64,000 nt of DNA from Chlorops oryzae. Taxonomy: Eukaryota; Arthropoda; Insecta; Diptera; Chloropidae. The stretch covers positions 47,252,893-47,316,892 of the forward strand of contig CM035808.1 of assembly GCA_020466095.1 (NCBI GenBank), read 5' to 3'. Below the pieces are notes generated by a model, which searched no databases, was not told the origin of the DNA, and saw only the letters and a list, made by a program, of their open reading frames with translations. Below, in pieces: positions 46,451 through 57,594 of this stretch. Positions within the stretch are counted from its first letter, which is position 1. Every line of letters starts with the position of its first letter. A program made the position numbers and the translations under genes.

Positions 46451-47384
46451 TCAGGTTTTTCTTTTTAAATCCGTCAAAGGAACATACATAACGCCCATTA
46501 GTTGAGTTTTTTTAATTTTCCCATCAGCATCTTTGTCGTACTGAGTCATGTACTGGGTTCCACCTGTTGGAAAAAATTTGTATAAATTAATGTAGAAATA
46601 AAAAATAAAAAAAAACTAAAACTTAACTTCTGGACCAACGGGAACAACTAAACGACCACCTTTTGCCAACTGTTCTAGCAAAGCTGAAGGTGTTTCAGCA
46701 GCAGCAGCACCCACATGTATAGCATCATATGGTGCACAATCTGGAAAGCCTTGCCTACCATCACCTTGAACAATCATTAGCTTTCCCGATTCAAGCATAT
46801 TCTTGTCATCCTTATCTAAATTTGCCATACTCTGACGGACGAGTTCCGGTTGATGTTCGATTCCAACAATACGGGTATTCGGATCAGAACCTTTACCTTC
46901 AATAAATCGATAGAAACAAGCTGTCAAATATCCAGAACCAGATCCAACGTCTAAAACATGACAACCAGGCTTCAATTGATCTCTCAAATTCTCCAACGCA
47001 AAAGCATGCTTTAATATACAAAATGATTAACGTATAAAAAGCAACAGGTTTGAGTGTTCTCCTACCATGTGTGGGGCACTAATGGTTACTCCACAACCGA
47101 TTCCTTGAGGCGCGTCCATGTAAGGGTTCCGTGGAGAGTAGTTTTTTCGATCTGTATTGATCATTGCATTTGCAACTTCTTCGGAGTGAACGACGCCATA
47201 ATCTGCAAGTATTATTAAACGATATCATTGCATTTCTTTGGACCTTTGGAAATCATCAAATTTAAAGTTAATACGACTTAAGCTGTTTTCCTCTATGCAC
47301 ATATAACTATTACAGATTTAAATTCATACCTTTTAATTGCCTGATCAAGTCCTCATTGTCCGCTCCAACCGACCGCCAGGCCAT
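46451..47384 (-). CDS. Pcmt: Protein-L-isoaspartate O-methyltransferase
   Basis: Repairs damaged proteins by methylating L-isoaspartyl residues with S-adenosylmethionine. Four minus-strand exons: 47384-47330, 47202-47066, 47008-46628 and 46563-46451, giving about 228 residues. The N-terminus [14 protein letters not shown], the block [27 protein letters not shown] motif I ([12 protein letters not shown]), DGRQGF and [12 protein letters not shown] are all family signatures. The C-terminus ([21 protein letters not shown]) also fits. Anomaly: exon 4 needs a codon begun by one base of exon 3. The natural donor position reads AAG|TTAAGT, and the only GT (GAA|GTTAAGT) sits one base upstream and shifts the frame to an early stop. 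This is either a sequence error or a damaged last splice donor. Confidence 0.9.
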
Positions 47385-49078
47385 CTTGTTGCGTCCTAGA
47401 GTGGCTTTTATTAATTTCCAACGAGAATTCGACAGTTTTACTAAAAATTTGGAAACATTAAAAATTTTCACAGTTTTGTTTTGTTTTTTGTTTTCTTTTT
47501 AACTAGAAACGTCATTTCAGGCAGGGCTGCCAGTAAATTTTTTTTATAATTGGCGATTTAATAGCCAACATTAGCAATGAGGCCTTTTACACTAGTCAAC
47601 AAAGGGCTTCAATGCGGCTCATATGACTTCTAAAATTGATATTTTCAAGCTCAACTTTTAAGGCAATTCACAAAGATATGCTAATATGGCATTCAGGCAA
47701 TATTACGGCTTTCCAAAATTATTATTGTGAACACCTTTTATCGTGTAAAAGCCTTCTAAATTACAAAAGCTGTTGAAACGGCTGCTAAAATACTTTGTCA
47801 TCGGAAAATGTTGAACTAAAAAGTATTTCGTATTTATACTGATGTGAGAAGTACATCAGTCACAACATGAATTGGAGTAGTATTTCTCGTTTTCGATTCA
47901 TTTTCTTTGTCAATCAGCTGTCTTTTAATATGTTGAGCAAAAGTGGCTAAATAAATTTCTCTACCAAATATGGAGTTTGCTCAGTCAACATGTTACGAAC
48001 GATCAGTACATAGCGCACCATTTAGTCGAATTTTACTCAACAGTCTCCCAACAGTTGAGTCTGCAGAGAGCAACCAATGTATGAAAACTGAACTTCAAAA
48101 ACTTCTTAGCTGAGATACTCGAGAGTCAGACACACGAACATGTTTCGGAACAATTCCATTTGATTGCATGAGAAAGAAAGATAAGCGCAGAACATTTAAC
48201 AAACAACCGTCTTTTTTCTTCGCTCATCTTTCTCTACTTAATTGTTTCAGAACAATTGTTCGTGTGTCTGACTCTCGACATAGAAAACTGTCATTTTTGA
48301 ACTGACCGCGGAATCTAGCGGAAACTGAATGGCCGTCGAGCAGAATTTGACATAACCGATCTGGCAACACTGCCATATACTCCCAATAATAGAAGTAAAA
48401 GTAATAAAAATTTGTATTTTGTTTGTCGAGCAATGGAAATTTATTAAAAATTCTTCGCAATCAGCTAAATGAAATTGAAATATTCTGTTTTACAAAGTGG
48501 AGGAAGCTGTGAAAAATGAGATGGTAATACAAAAATCAACCGAAAGAAGCTGTTTAAAAGATATAAAGCAGATAAAAACAAACAGGGCAAAGAGGAGGAG
48601 GCAACTATGACGAACACACGAACAAACACTAAATCAAGTTGCGATCTTATTTTAAAAGGCAAAATCGAGATTATCTTAAATTAAAAATGCATTGCATTAG
48701 AAAATATTATTTGGAGAAATTTATTCATTGTTGTTGAAATGTTTATGTCCACATATAAAGTTAATTTAAACGCGAATTTCCTCCAGACAATACAATATAA
48801 CGCGAATAAGTACAAAGTGCCAAACTCACGAGTGTAGCAGGTTCGTCTGCCTTTTTGGTCACGCTTCGTTGCTGTTTGGCTAAAAGAAGTGAACGCTACT
48901 GCTATTGAGTACCTGAGGAAGAACGTCATTGTTGGTTTCATGTTAGAAGCAAAGAAGACGCGCACACACACCCGCCAAATATAGCGCATTAAAGACAATC
49001 GTTTATCGCTTTAAAAGGAAAGCTAGCAAATTAATTAGAAAGACAATAAAACAAAAAAAAAAAATTGAAAGACGCACA
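47385..49078. promoter_or_regulatory. Intergenic region between divergent Pcmt and FHIP
   Basis: It must contain the promoters and 5' untranslated regions of both genes. It also holds a foldback at 48,120-48,277. I recognise no other defined element. Confidence 0.45.
48120..48277. repeat. 158-bp foldback upstream of FHIP
   Basis: CGAGAGTCAGACACACGAAC is exactly mirrored by GTTCGTGTGTCTGACTCTCG. Weaker pairing continues inward (ATGAGAAAGAAAGATAAGCG / CGCTCATCTTTCTCTAC). It is probably a MITE, although no target duplication is obvious. Confidence 0.65.
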
Positions 49079-52000
49079 ATGAGCTGGCTACGTTCAAGCC
49101 CGTTGAGGCAAAGTTTGACGCGCAATAGTGGAAGTAGTACAACGTTATTTTCGTCCGGGTCTTCTGGCGGTGGAATTGGGGGTTCACCATTACTCTCGGG
49201 CTTGCGGCAAAGACCGATTGATAATGCAACCGACTGTGATCCTCGCGCCTGCTATGATAGTTTTTGCAAACATTGGCAACAGGCCTACGATATTATAATG
49301 CGCTATGAAGGCGATGCCCAAAAGCCGCCCACACATGATGATGTACTTGGCGTGGTTTCACATTTGGATTTTATGGTAACTCTATTGCTGGTAGAGCTTC
49401 ATCATTGTAATAAAATCGCTTTGCCTTCGACGGACGCCGCGGCTCCCCCATCAGCACCGTGCTTGGAATTTCTTCTAAGCGAAAACTTATTGGATAAACT
49501 GTATGAATGGGGAACGAGAACTGGACGATATGCTAATGCTGTTCGTTTGGAACAGTTGAAGCTGTATGAGCTTCTGGTTAGTCATTCAAAGCATCAGCTG
49601 CTTTGTCACGAGCCTTTCTTACGTCCATTATTGAAAATATTGGCATCAAGTCAGGGTGAAATATTTCCACCGGATTTAGAAAAGCGTCTCGTCATACTGC
49701 TGAATCAGTTGTGCGTATTACTCATGCAAAATGTACACTTGCTCGATTTATTTTTCTTTACGGCTGCACAAGAACAAAACAAGCAAGGAGGGAAAAATGA
49801 CAATGTCAATACAAAGTGAGTCGCATGCTAACATTTGTGGAAAAAAAGAAAACAATTTTAAAAAATTCAAATTCATTTTACAGTTTCATCATCTTCTCAC
49901 TCCTCATACCGTACGTTCATCGTGAAGGCAGTTTGGGTCATCAGGCACGCGATGCACTGTTACTTTGCATGGCGTTATCACAGAAAAACTCCAATGTTGG
50001 AACTTACATTGCCCAGTATTCGTCGATATGCCCACTTCTTGTAACCGGCTTGGGAGGGCTATATTCACGTTTGCCAAACTCTATCGAGATAACCTCAAGC
50101 GATTGGCATCGCATTACGCCGGATGATGTTGCCGAAATCTCAGAACTAACACGTTTCATGAACGGCTTAGAGTTTTGTAATGCTGTCGTACAAGTTGCTC
50201 ACGAAATGATTAAAGTTCAGCTGCTTGATTTCATGTATCAAGGTTTCATTGTTCCCGTGCTAGGGCCAGCTATATTGCAGGTATGTTGCGAACAGTTTTA
50301 CGCTTTTTTGTGTAAATTGTCTTCGATTCATCTGTGGTGTTGGTCAAGTTTTAAGAGTATTTTGCACTCTGTTCTGTTTATTTTGTATTTAAATCGTCTG
50401 TCACTAAACTTTGTTCAATTGTAATTATTTTCAATTTAATGATATTATTTTCTTTTAAGTTTAAAAATATCTGAATTAAGGAGAAAGAATTTGAACAGTC
50501 TGAAAAGATTTTATATTATTCTGAAGCATATCTTTTATCCAATCAAATTAATCCAATCAATTCAAAAAATCTTATATATAAAATTCCCGACGTATGAGCA
50601 ATGTTATTGATAAAAAGTATAGCGGACCGTAACATTACGTATACGTCTCATTTCTTAAATTAATGAACTGACTTATTTCAATTTATGGAAGATAATTTTT
50701 GTAAGTCATATGCTTTTAATTGAGCTAACACGAAATGCGATTTTCTTAAGCAACAGACACTTTTTAAAAATTTTTTTTAACACTTAAAAGTTCAAATTCA
50801 GATATTGTGTTCGTCCCTTAAATGAAATATTTTCGTGCTTTGTAAAAAATCGTTCGATTTCTGCTTCTATGCACCTTTTTTTATGTTATAATTTAAGCGA
50901 ATTTCTTATAATTTCTTTGTTATATAAAGTATTTTCCACACCATACGAAATCGAAACAATTTCTTGAAATTTTTCCAGACATTGAAAGGCAAACATTTCC
51001 AGACCAACGTCGATTCGCAAATTTCCGCGATGTCTTATCTTGACTTGATACTCCGTTCGGTAACAGAACCTGGTCTACTGCGTGCATTTGTTCGTTTTTT
51101 GCTCGATACCGAAAAATTCGATGGTGAACGTATAATTGATACCTTAGTGGAACGTTTAACATCATCGGATGCGAATTTATGCATGGTGACAATGGCCCTA
51201 TTCGATACTCTATTGAGTTTACATTGTGAGGATCTGATGTTGGAATTGATTTTAAAATATATTTTACCTGGAAAGCATGTACCGATATCATATCGACATA
51301 AGATCAATAAAATAGACCCGTATACGAATGTAGCCGAGTTCTTTTTAGAACTAACCCCGGATGTAATGAAACGAGCGCGTGACCTTACAAAGCACAAAAG
51401 TATAAGTGATACCGTTACCAGCAATAATGGACAATCAAGTATTGGATATTTAAATACCACACTACCATCGCCAACATCAACAATGAGCAAGACAATCGGT
51501 GCTAATTGGAATTATTATGGTTTATTGACTGGTGATAGTTTATATTCGAATTTCCATGCATATCTCTTCGAGGCACATTACCGCATTTCACAGTGCAAGC
51601 AAGCTTGTCGAAAATGGGCCAATAAATATAAATATCAAAAATGGCCACCACCCAAATCAGTGCGTTCGAATTCAGCTACTCTGGAAATGATCAAACAGTT
51701 TTTCAATGAATTCACTCCAAGTCCGATTACAATGCTGACTTCGCTTAGTTGCGGTAATGCGGGAATGGATCAGCAGCAATTACTGCTCGATCAAAGCGAT
51801 AAAAAACAATTGGATAGTTTACAATCGATTGGTGATTCTAGCGGCTATGAGTCTTTCAAATGGCGACCAACGGACGAAGACAATAGTGATCCTTTAAGTG
51901 ATGCCCAAAACTCGAATACAACGCGAATATCAGCTCCATTTTCTACTGACCTTAATGATATCGATAATAGTAGCTCAATCGTGGGCAATAGTTTCATTTT

Positions 52001-55000
52001 GGGTAATGGAAAACAAACGAAAAGAGAAGCGTGGCGTATTTCGTCAAATCGCAACGAAATCATTCTAACAGACTTGGACTTCTCCGAAGATCTATTTGCT
52101 CAGGGGACCGTAAGCTTAGGTAAGTTAAAAATTAATTCTTTCATGAAATACACTTTAATACTCTGCCAAAAACAACAACAACAACAAAAAAAAAAAACAA
52201 AACAATTGCAGGTCCCTTTATGAGTGCGATTTGGTCAAAGTTACAAACATTCACCAGCAATTCGCTCTACGTGAATCTTCATCTCACTGGTCTGATAACA
52301 CGATTAGCTTGGTATCCACTGCCTTTGATACATTCAATTTTATTGCGTCCTGATATTGTTATAACAACCGATACGCCTTCGTTTCTTCAAATGCTACGTA
52401 TTTTAAAACAACAAATCGATGCCGAATTACCGGTCATTGAGGATTCATTGGAAATAATTGATGTAGCACGTTCGTACCTTATCGATAGAGAATTTCGTTT
52501 AATAAATACCCGAAAAGCTGGCGAGAATTCTCCAATGCACAATTTAAAAATATCAGCGACGGGAACACAACAGACCGCATTTGCTAATATATCGGCCGCT
52601 TCACCGATTCAAGTAACGCCGTCCTCAACTTATGATCCTTTCAAACGCAATGATACCAAGCGGAAAAGTATAAGTAAATCGTTAACCAGTATGTTCAGCA
52701 GAAAAGCAAACGGTGAGTTCCATTCACTCATTGTCTTGTCTGTGAATATCGCTTAAATCATTTCGCACTTGGGAACACTAAGTTTTCTTTATGGCTTTCA
52801 CAAAAAAAAAAAAAAAAAAAACACTTGAATCAAAAATTATTTCAACACCTTTTTGGAAATCCCTCAGTACGCAGTTTAGTAAAAAAAATTAATCGAAAAT
52901 TTCCATCACTAAATCGTTTGAAAACGTTGGCAGCTGCTTTCAAAAAATTTTAATTCCATTTGCCATTAAATTTCTTTAAAAATATTAACGTTAATTAATA
53001 GTTTAGGTTAACATGCGTCATATTAAGAAAATTTTTTACCAAAAATTGCATACGTTAAAAAAAAATTGAACAAAAAATTTGACAGTATATTAAATGACTG
53101 TCAACATTTTTTGGAAATGCCAACTGCGTACTGAGGGATTAAAAAAATCGCATATTCACTGAAATTATTAAGAAGCTGGAACGGGACTTTGCTATGTAAA
53201 TTGATTTCTTTTTGAATAGTTACTGATTTCGAAGCGTAACAGAGGGATTTTCTATAATTGGAATTTGTTCTACGAACATGGGACTAACCAAAGTACTGTA
53301 GAGACTTAACAGAGAAGAAGCTTACTTATTTTTATATGGATATTGGTCATCGGAATAACTGCCCAGACGTTAAATGCTACCCAAATTTTTCACTCTTCAC
53401 ACTGCCATCAATAGAGTATAGAACTTAAAGTGATAGCTCTGATTTTTTTTGGAATCACCCAAGCATGAGCTGTCATTACCTCATTTTATTTACTTTTTTT
53501 TATGAAGACATTAGTAGGATTCATGCAGGCTCGCAAAATGTCTTCGTAATTTTTGCGATCGCAAATTCTCCAACGTTGAATGAACAATCTTTCGTAGACG
53601 CTTCGCAAATTTTATGTTTATTAATATAAAAATCATTTCCTTTTTCAAATTAAGGCTTAAATCCTTTTCAGGTTACATTTTAGGTTTATAAGGGCCAAGG
53701 TACAATAGTCCAAGAGTAATGCGTGCGTACGAGATAGAGTGGGAGAGATATATAGAGAGAGCGAGACAGAGAGTGTTGCACGCACGACTCTCGGACTATT
53801 GTACCTCCCAGTTGCAAATTTTATGCTATTGTACCTTGGCCCTCAAGCTCGATAGACAGTGTAGATCCGCCCAAACCTGTCAAAAAAAAAATGCATGCTG
53901 CGCTTAGAGAAGCGAAAACCAATGGGAAAGTTTGTCACGTTTCGTAAAATATTTTCCATACAAATTTTGACTCATTTCCCATTTTGTAAAAAATGGGAAG
54001 CTACATGTACATGAATCTCTTTATTATTCAAAATATTTCTAATATTTGTAAGCTCACGCAGCCTTATTCTAAATGAATTTTTTCAATAGAAATTTCTCCA
54101 CGCAAAAAAAGTAAGTCTTCAAAAGGTCTGTTAAAAAAAGAATGCGGTGTCCTTGCTTCCTTTATATTCCCTTCCCAGTGTGCTTAAAATGGGAGAATTT
54201 TTTTCAAATCTGCAAGGGAAAATTCTCCGGGAATATTTGAAACCGAGCTGATGGTCTTAATCAAAACATATTTAAGGCTTGAAGATTCAAATCATTAATC
54301 TTCTTGAGAGTTTAAACCAAATTTATGGCTTCAGCCAAGTAAAAAAATTCGAATATAGTGTTTGATTACGTTAAATTGGCATGAGGACTAATATAATGTG
54401 TTAAAAAATTTTAGACTCTCAAAGTTCTTAAACCGACCTGAACACTACTGCTTTAATTCAGTTATTTTTCTTAAGAACTCCTTGGCCATAAAATGAAAAA
54501 TAATGACTCAGAATATGAGTTGCTGATATCACATTTAGTATCACTCCCATCACTCTATTTCTTTATCTATTGATTAGTTACAGTTAAGCTTATGATTGAT
54601 GAGAATGCACGGCGCATCTGAGTTTGATTTTTGGGAAACTAAAAGTTAATATTGAAGAAGGTCATAAATTGAGTTTGAAAGCTTAACATAAGTTTTTAAA
54701 GAGAATTTAATACTAAAAGTTTATATACCTATTGGAATTTTTTCTATACTAACAACTCCGAAACTTTAAATAACTGAAAGTGATAACTATTTAATATAAA
54801 TACTGTTTTTTTTTTACTCTATTTTTATATGAAATATCAAAACATAGCATCATCCGGCTTATCACAAATTTACGCATTCTTCACCGGTAAATATTTCACG
54901 TAAAAATTACTTGACGTTGATTATTTTAATTTCTTTTTCATTGAATTACTGTAAATTTGGCTTGTATTGCTATTTTTTTTTTAATTGGTTAAAATTGTTA

Positions 55001-55923
55001 CTAATTTTAATTTAATTTGGGAATTTATGTAACTAACATTTTTCCTCGGAATTTTGGGTTGGCCTTTTTTTCGAATTTTTGTGGTTTTTCTTACTTTTCT
55101 TTTTTTACTAAGTGTTAGAATGCTTCGTATTTAATAAATTTTTAATGAGTTAATCTAATTTGCCAGCTAGTTACTAAAACGCGGAGGGGGCATTCACAGC
55201 GCACGAGAGGTAGCTGTGTTCTTTGGTTTATTTTCTTACAAATTCTCCCAAAGAAAATAGATGCCGCGTCCGGTGTGAATAACCATAATGTTTTATTTTA
55301 TTTTGTTTTCATGCATGTAGTAGTGATAGCTGCATGTGGTATTATTTAAATGTAAAAATCATTAATTTCCTTTCATGTTAATGTATTCTCGAAAAAAAAA
55401 AATTTTTTAATCGTAATATATGAGCTAACACTTAATTCCAATAGGTGCCGCTTCTTCGCTAACTGGTGGAAGTTCAACACAAAATTCAAGTGGAACAACG
55501 CAACAACAACAATCGAACAACACGACACAACAACCGCCATCCACTAGCACACGTGAGACCAGTCTAATAACATTGCCGAGCTCAACAGCAATACCAAGCA
55601 ACAACTTAATGCCCGCATTACAAAATCAAACAAACAATGGCCAAGGAACCTCGGGAACAGCCTCATTATCATCAATTACGAGTTCGATGTCAACACTATC
55701 AACATCATCTGCGGCGACCAGTTCTGGTACCTTAATTGGCACTGGAGGGGGCAATTCTGAGCCGGCTTCATTGGAATCACTTTCATCGATGGGCGCGATC
55801 GCCAACACGAGCGGCACGGAACGAACGCGAGATTTAGCTCTTTGCGCCGTCCTCCTTGACGAATGGCTAAAAGAATTAGCTGCTGTAGCCCAAGAACAAA
55901 GCGTGGAACTTATCAACGTTTGA
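49079..55923 (+). CDS. FHIP: FHF complex subunit HOOK-interacting protein (FHIP)
   Basis: Constitutive exons: 49079-49815, 49884-50280, 50979-52119, 52212-52712 and 55445-55923. They are all in phase and give 1,084 residues, or 1,097 with the cassette exon at 54848-54886. The family core is clear: DPRACYDSFCKHWQQAYDII, LEFLLSENLLDKLYEWG, PFLRPLLKIL, GHQARDALLLCMAL, DLILRSVTEPGLLRAFVRFL and the late LITRLAWYPLPLIHSILLRPD. The C-terminus is a Ser/Thr/Gln-rich linker followed by a conserved helical tail (LCAVLLDEWLKELAAVAQEQ). FHIP with FTS and Hook proteins links early endosomes to dynein. Introns 1 and 3 are under 100 bp, while intron 4 (2.7 kb) contains several MITEs. Confidence 0.93.
52861..53137. 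mobile_element. MITE in FHIP intron 4, CCCTCAGTACGCAGTT ends
   Basis: AATCCCTCAGTACGCAGTT at the left is exactly mirrored by AACTGCGTACTGAGGGATT at the right. The inner parts keep weak symmetry (GGAAATGCC). It lies 149 bp after the exon 4 donor. Confidence 0.75.
53691..53843. mobile_element. 153-bp foldback MITE in FHIP intron 4
   Basis: AGGGCCAAGGTACAATAG and CTATTGTACCTTGGCCCT are perfect 18-bp inverted ends. A second mirrored block inside (ATAGTCCAAGAG and GCGTGCGTACGAG versus CACGCACGACTCTCGGACTAT) extends the stem. A GA-rich stretch forms the loop. Confidence 0.8.
54059..54250 (+). mobile_element. MITE-A copy in FHIP intron 4 (192 bp)
   Basis: CAGCCTTATTCTAAATGAAT at the left and ATTTGAAACCGAGCTG at the right are the family ends. 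The middle contains CCTTCCCAGTGTGCTTA as in the 8.7 kb copy. Confidence 0.75.
54848..54886 (+). CDS. FHIP: Candidate 39-nt cassette exon of FHIP
   Basis: A T-rich tract and CAAAACATAG acceptor precede it, and CACCG|GTAAAT is the donor. It is 39 nt long with phase 1 at both borders, so it can be included or skipped without changing the frame. It would add ASSGLSQIYAFFT, giving FTG at the junction with the next exon. The hydrophobic and aromatic content differs from the low-complexity linker around it. Confidence 0.6.
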
Positions 55924-57594
55924 TAGCAGCATTATAAAAAACAATTATCATTGAAAATACGCTGACGAAATGATATTCGATAGTTCAATAATTGCCAAAT
56001 GAAATAAGAAAGCAAAAACTCTTAACGAAGCAATATTTTTGTAAAAACAAAACACATTTTTTTAGTTTATGTGCAGTAGTGCAGTGTATTGCGTATACAA
56101 CTTTTTTACGTTGTATTAGTTTATTTTTTAATTTGTTTGCTATGATTATATTTATATATACATACTTATTTGTTCTTCGATTGTTTCCTTTTCCATTTTA
56201 AATGTTGAAAATTTATATGTTTTATAATTAATGTATGTATTTATAATTGTATCAAAAAATTGTATTTTTTTTTTTTTAATTGTTTATATACCTAGTTCCG
56301 AGCAATCTCTGAAATTCGATGTTGTCCTCTGTCCTATTTAAGAAAATTGTTTTGCTTTTTATTTTCTTGCAAGTGCCTATCTGCGTTTGTAAATATTTTA
56401 TTGGCCTGAAGTTTACTCCATTCGTTCGAAAATTGGTCCATGTAAATATTTGGGAAAAGAAATTTTGGGAATTTCAAAATATTATTGCGATATTTTTCTA
56501 GGAAATAATTGCACTAATAAGCTTTTGAAAATTTACAATTCTATATTTATACAAATCGAAAATAATAAACGATACTCTAAATGCTAAGTAATTTTAATAA
56601 AATTTCGAAAAAAGGTAAAAATATTTTCCAAGTTTGTTTCGACTATAGAAAACCCTTGCTGTGTTAAAGAACAAACTGAAGTTGTTCCAAAAAGTCTTTG
56701 AACATAGCAAGGCCATTGACTGAAGACTCCAACTCTCTTTGGTAGACATGGTAGTCTATTAATTTATAATAAATTTTAATCTCTAACGGCTCAACTTATT
56801 TTTTAAAATTTCCAATAAAGTTATTAAATACTTGCAGACCCAGAACAGAGCTTAGCACCGCCCCCGAAGAAACTAATCAATTGGTAAGAGTTTTCGGAAA
56901 CTCAAGTTTATCAATTCATAGCTTTCTGATAAAAAATCTTTTTTATACCCGTTTCAGCCTCTCTAACCACTTCTTCCTGTCTCTCTCTATCTCTCTCACT
57001 CTCTTCTATTCTCTCTTTCTTTCTCATTCTTCGGTTCTCTCTTTCTTTCTTTCTCTCTCCCTCTCTCTTTTTCTCTCCTCTTCTTCCTTTTTTCTCTCTC
57101 TCTCTCTCTCTCCTCTCTCTTCCATCTCCTTCTCTCTATCTTTCCTTCTTTATTCCTTTCTCGTTGTTCCATTCTCTCCAACCCCCGCCCCCGCTCCTCT
57201 CACTCTCTCTCTCTCTCTCTTCATCTCTTTCCATCACCCTCTCACCATCTCTTCCCTTTCCCTTGACGTTCAAAAGCCTAACTACTTATTAAATTTTTTT
57301 AAATTAATACTTCTCATACGTCGGGTACTAAAACAAAAAATTAGTTCTGAGGGCCATCCTTAGGGATGGAGTTTCGTAAAACCCGGTCTGTAACGGATGT
57401 TTACACCCAATAACGGATCTGCCAACCAAATTTAAAGTCTGTGGATGTTATAGCTTTTGAGATTACTTGATTAACCAGTGAGTGGTATCTCGCTTTAATA
57501 TATATAGATTTATGACTCCATATTGACATTAAATGTCATTAAATTTTAATAAACGTAAAAAAAATATGATAACTCCTTAAAACACATTTAAAAA
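55924..57594. other. Convergent intergenic region of FHIP and TUG
   Basis: AT-rich DNA that includes both 3' untranslated regions, with one candidate exon at 56,838 (see findings). A pyrimidine-rich tract occupies about 56,960-57,250. Otherwise nothing assignable. Confidence 0.5.
56960..57250 (+). repeat. Polypyrimidine tract, (CT)n/(TTTC)n
   Basis: Nearly 290 bases of C and T with CTCTCT and TTTCTTTC runs on the plus strand. The Leu-Ser and Arg-Glu frames are artefacts. Such tracts can adopt triplex (H-DNA) structures. Confidence 0.85.

Noticed and set aside
56881..57363. ORF of 160 residues rich in Leu, Ser and Phe
   Set aside because: It is generated by the long CT tract, and there are no domain features.
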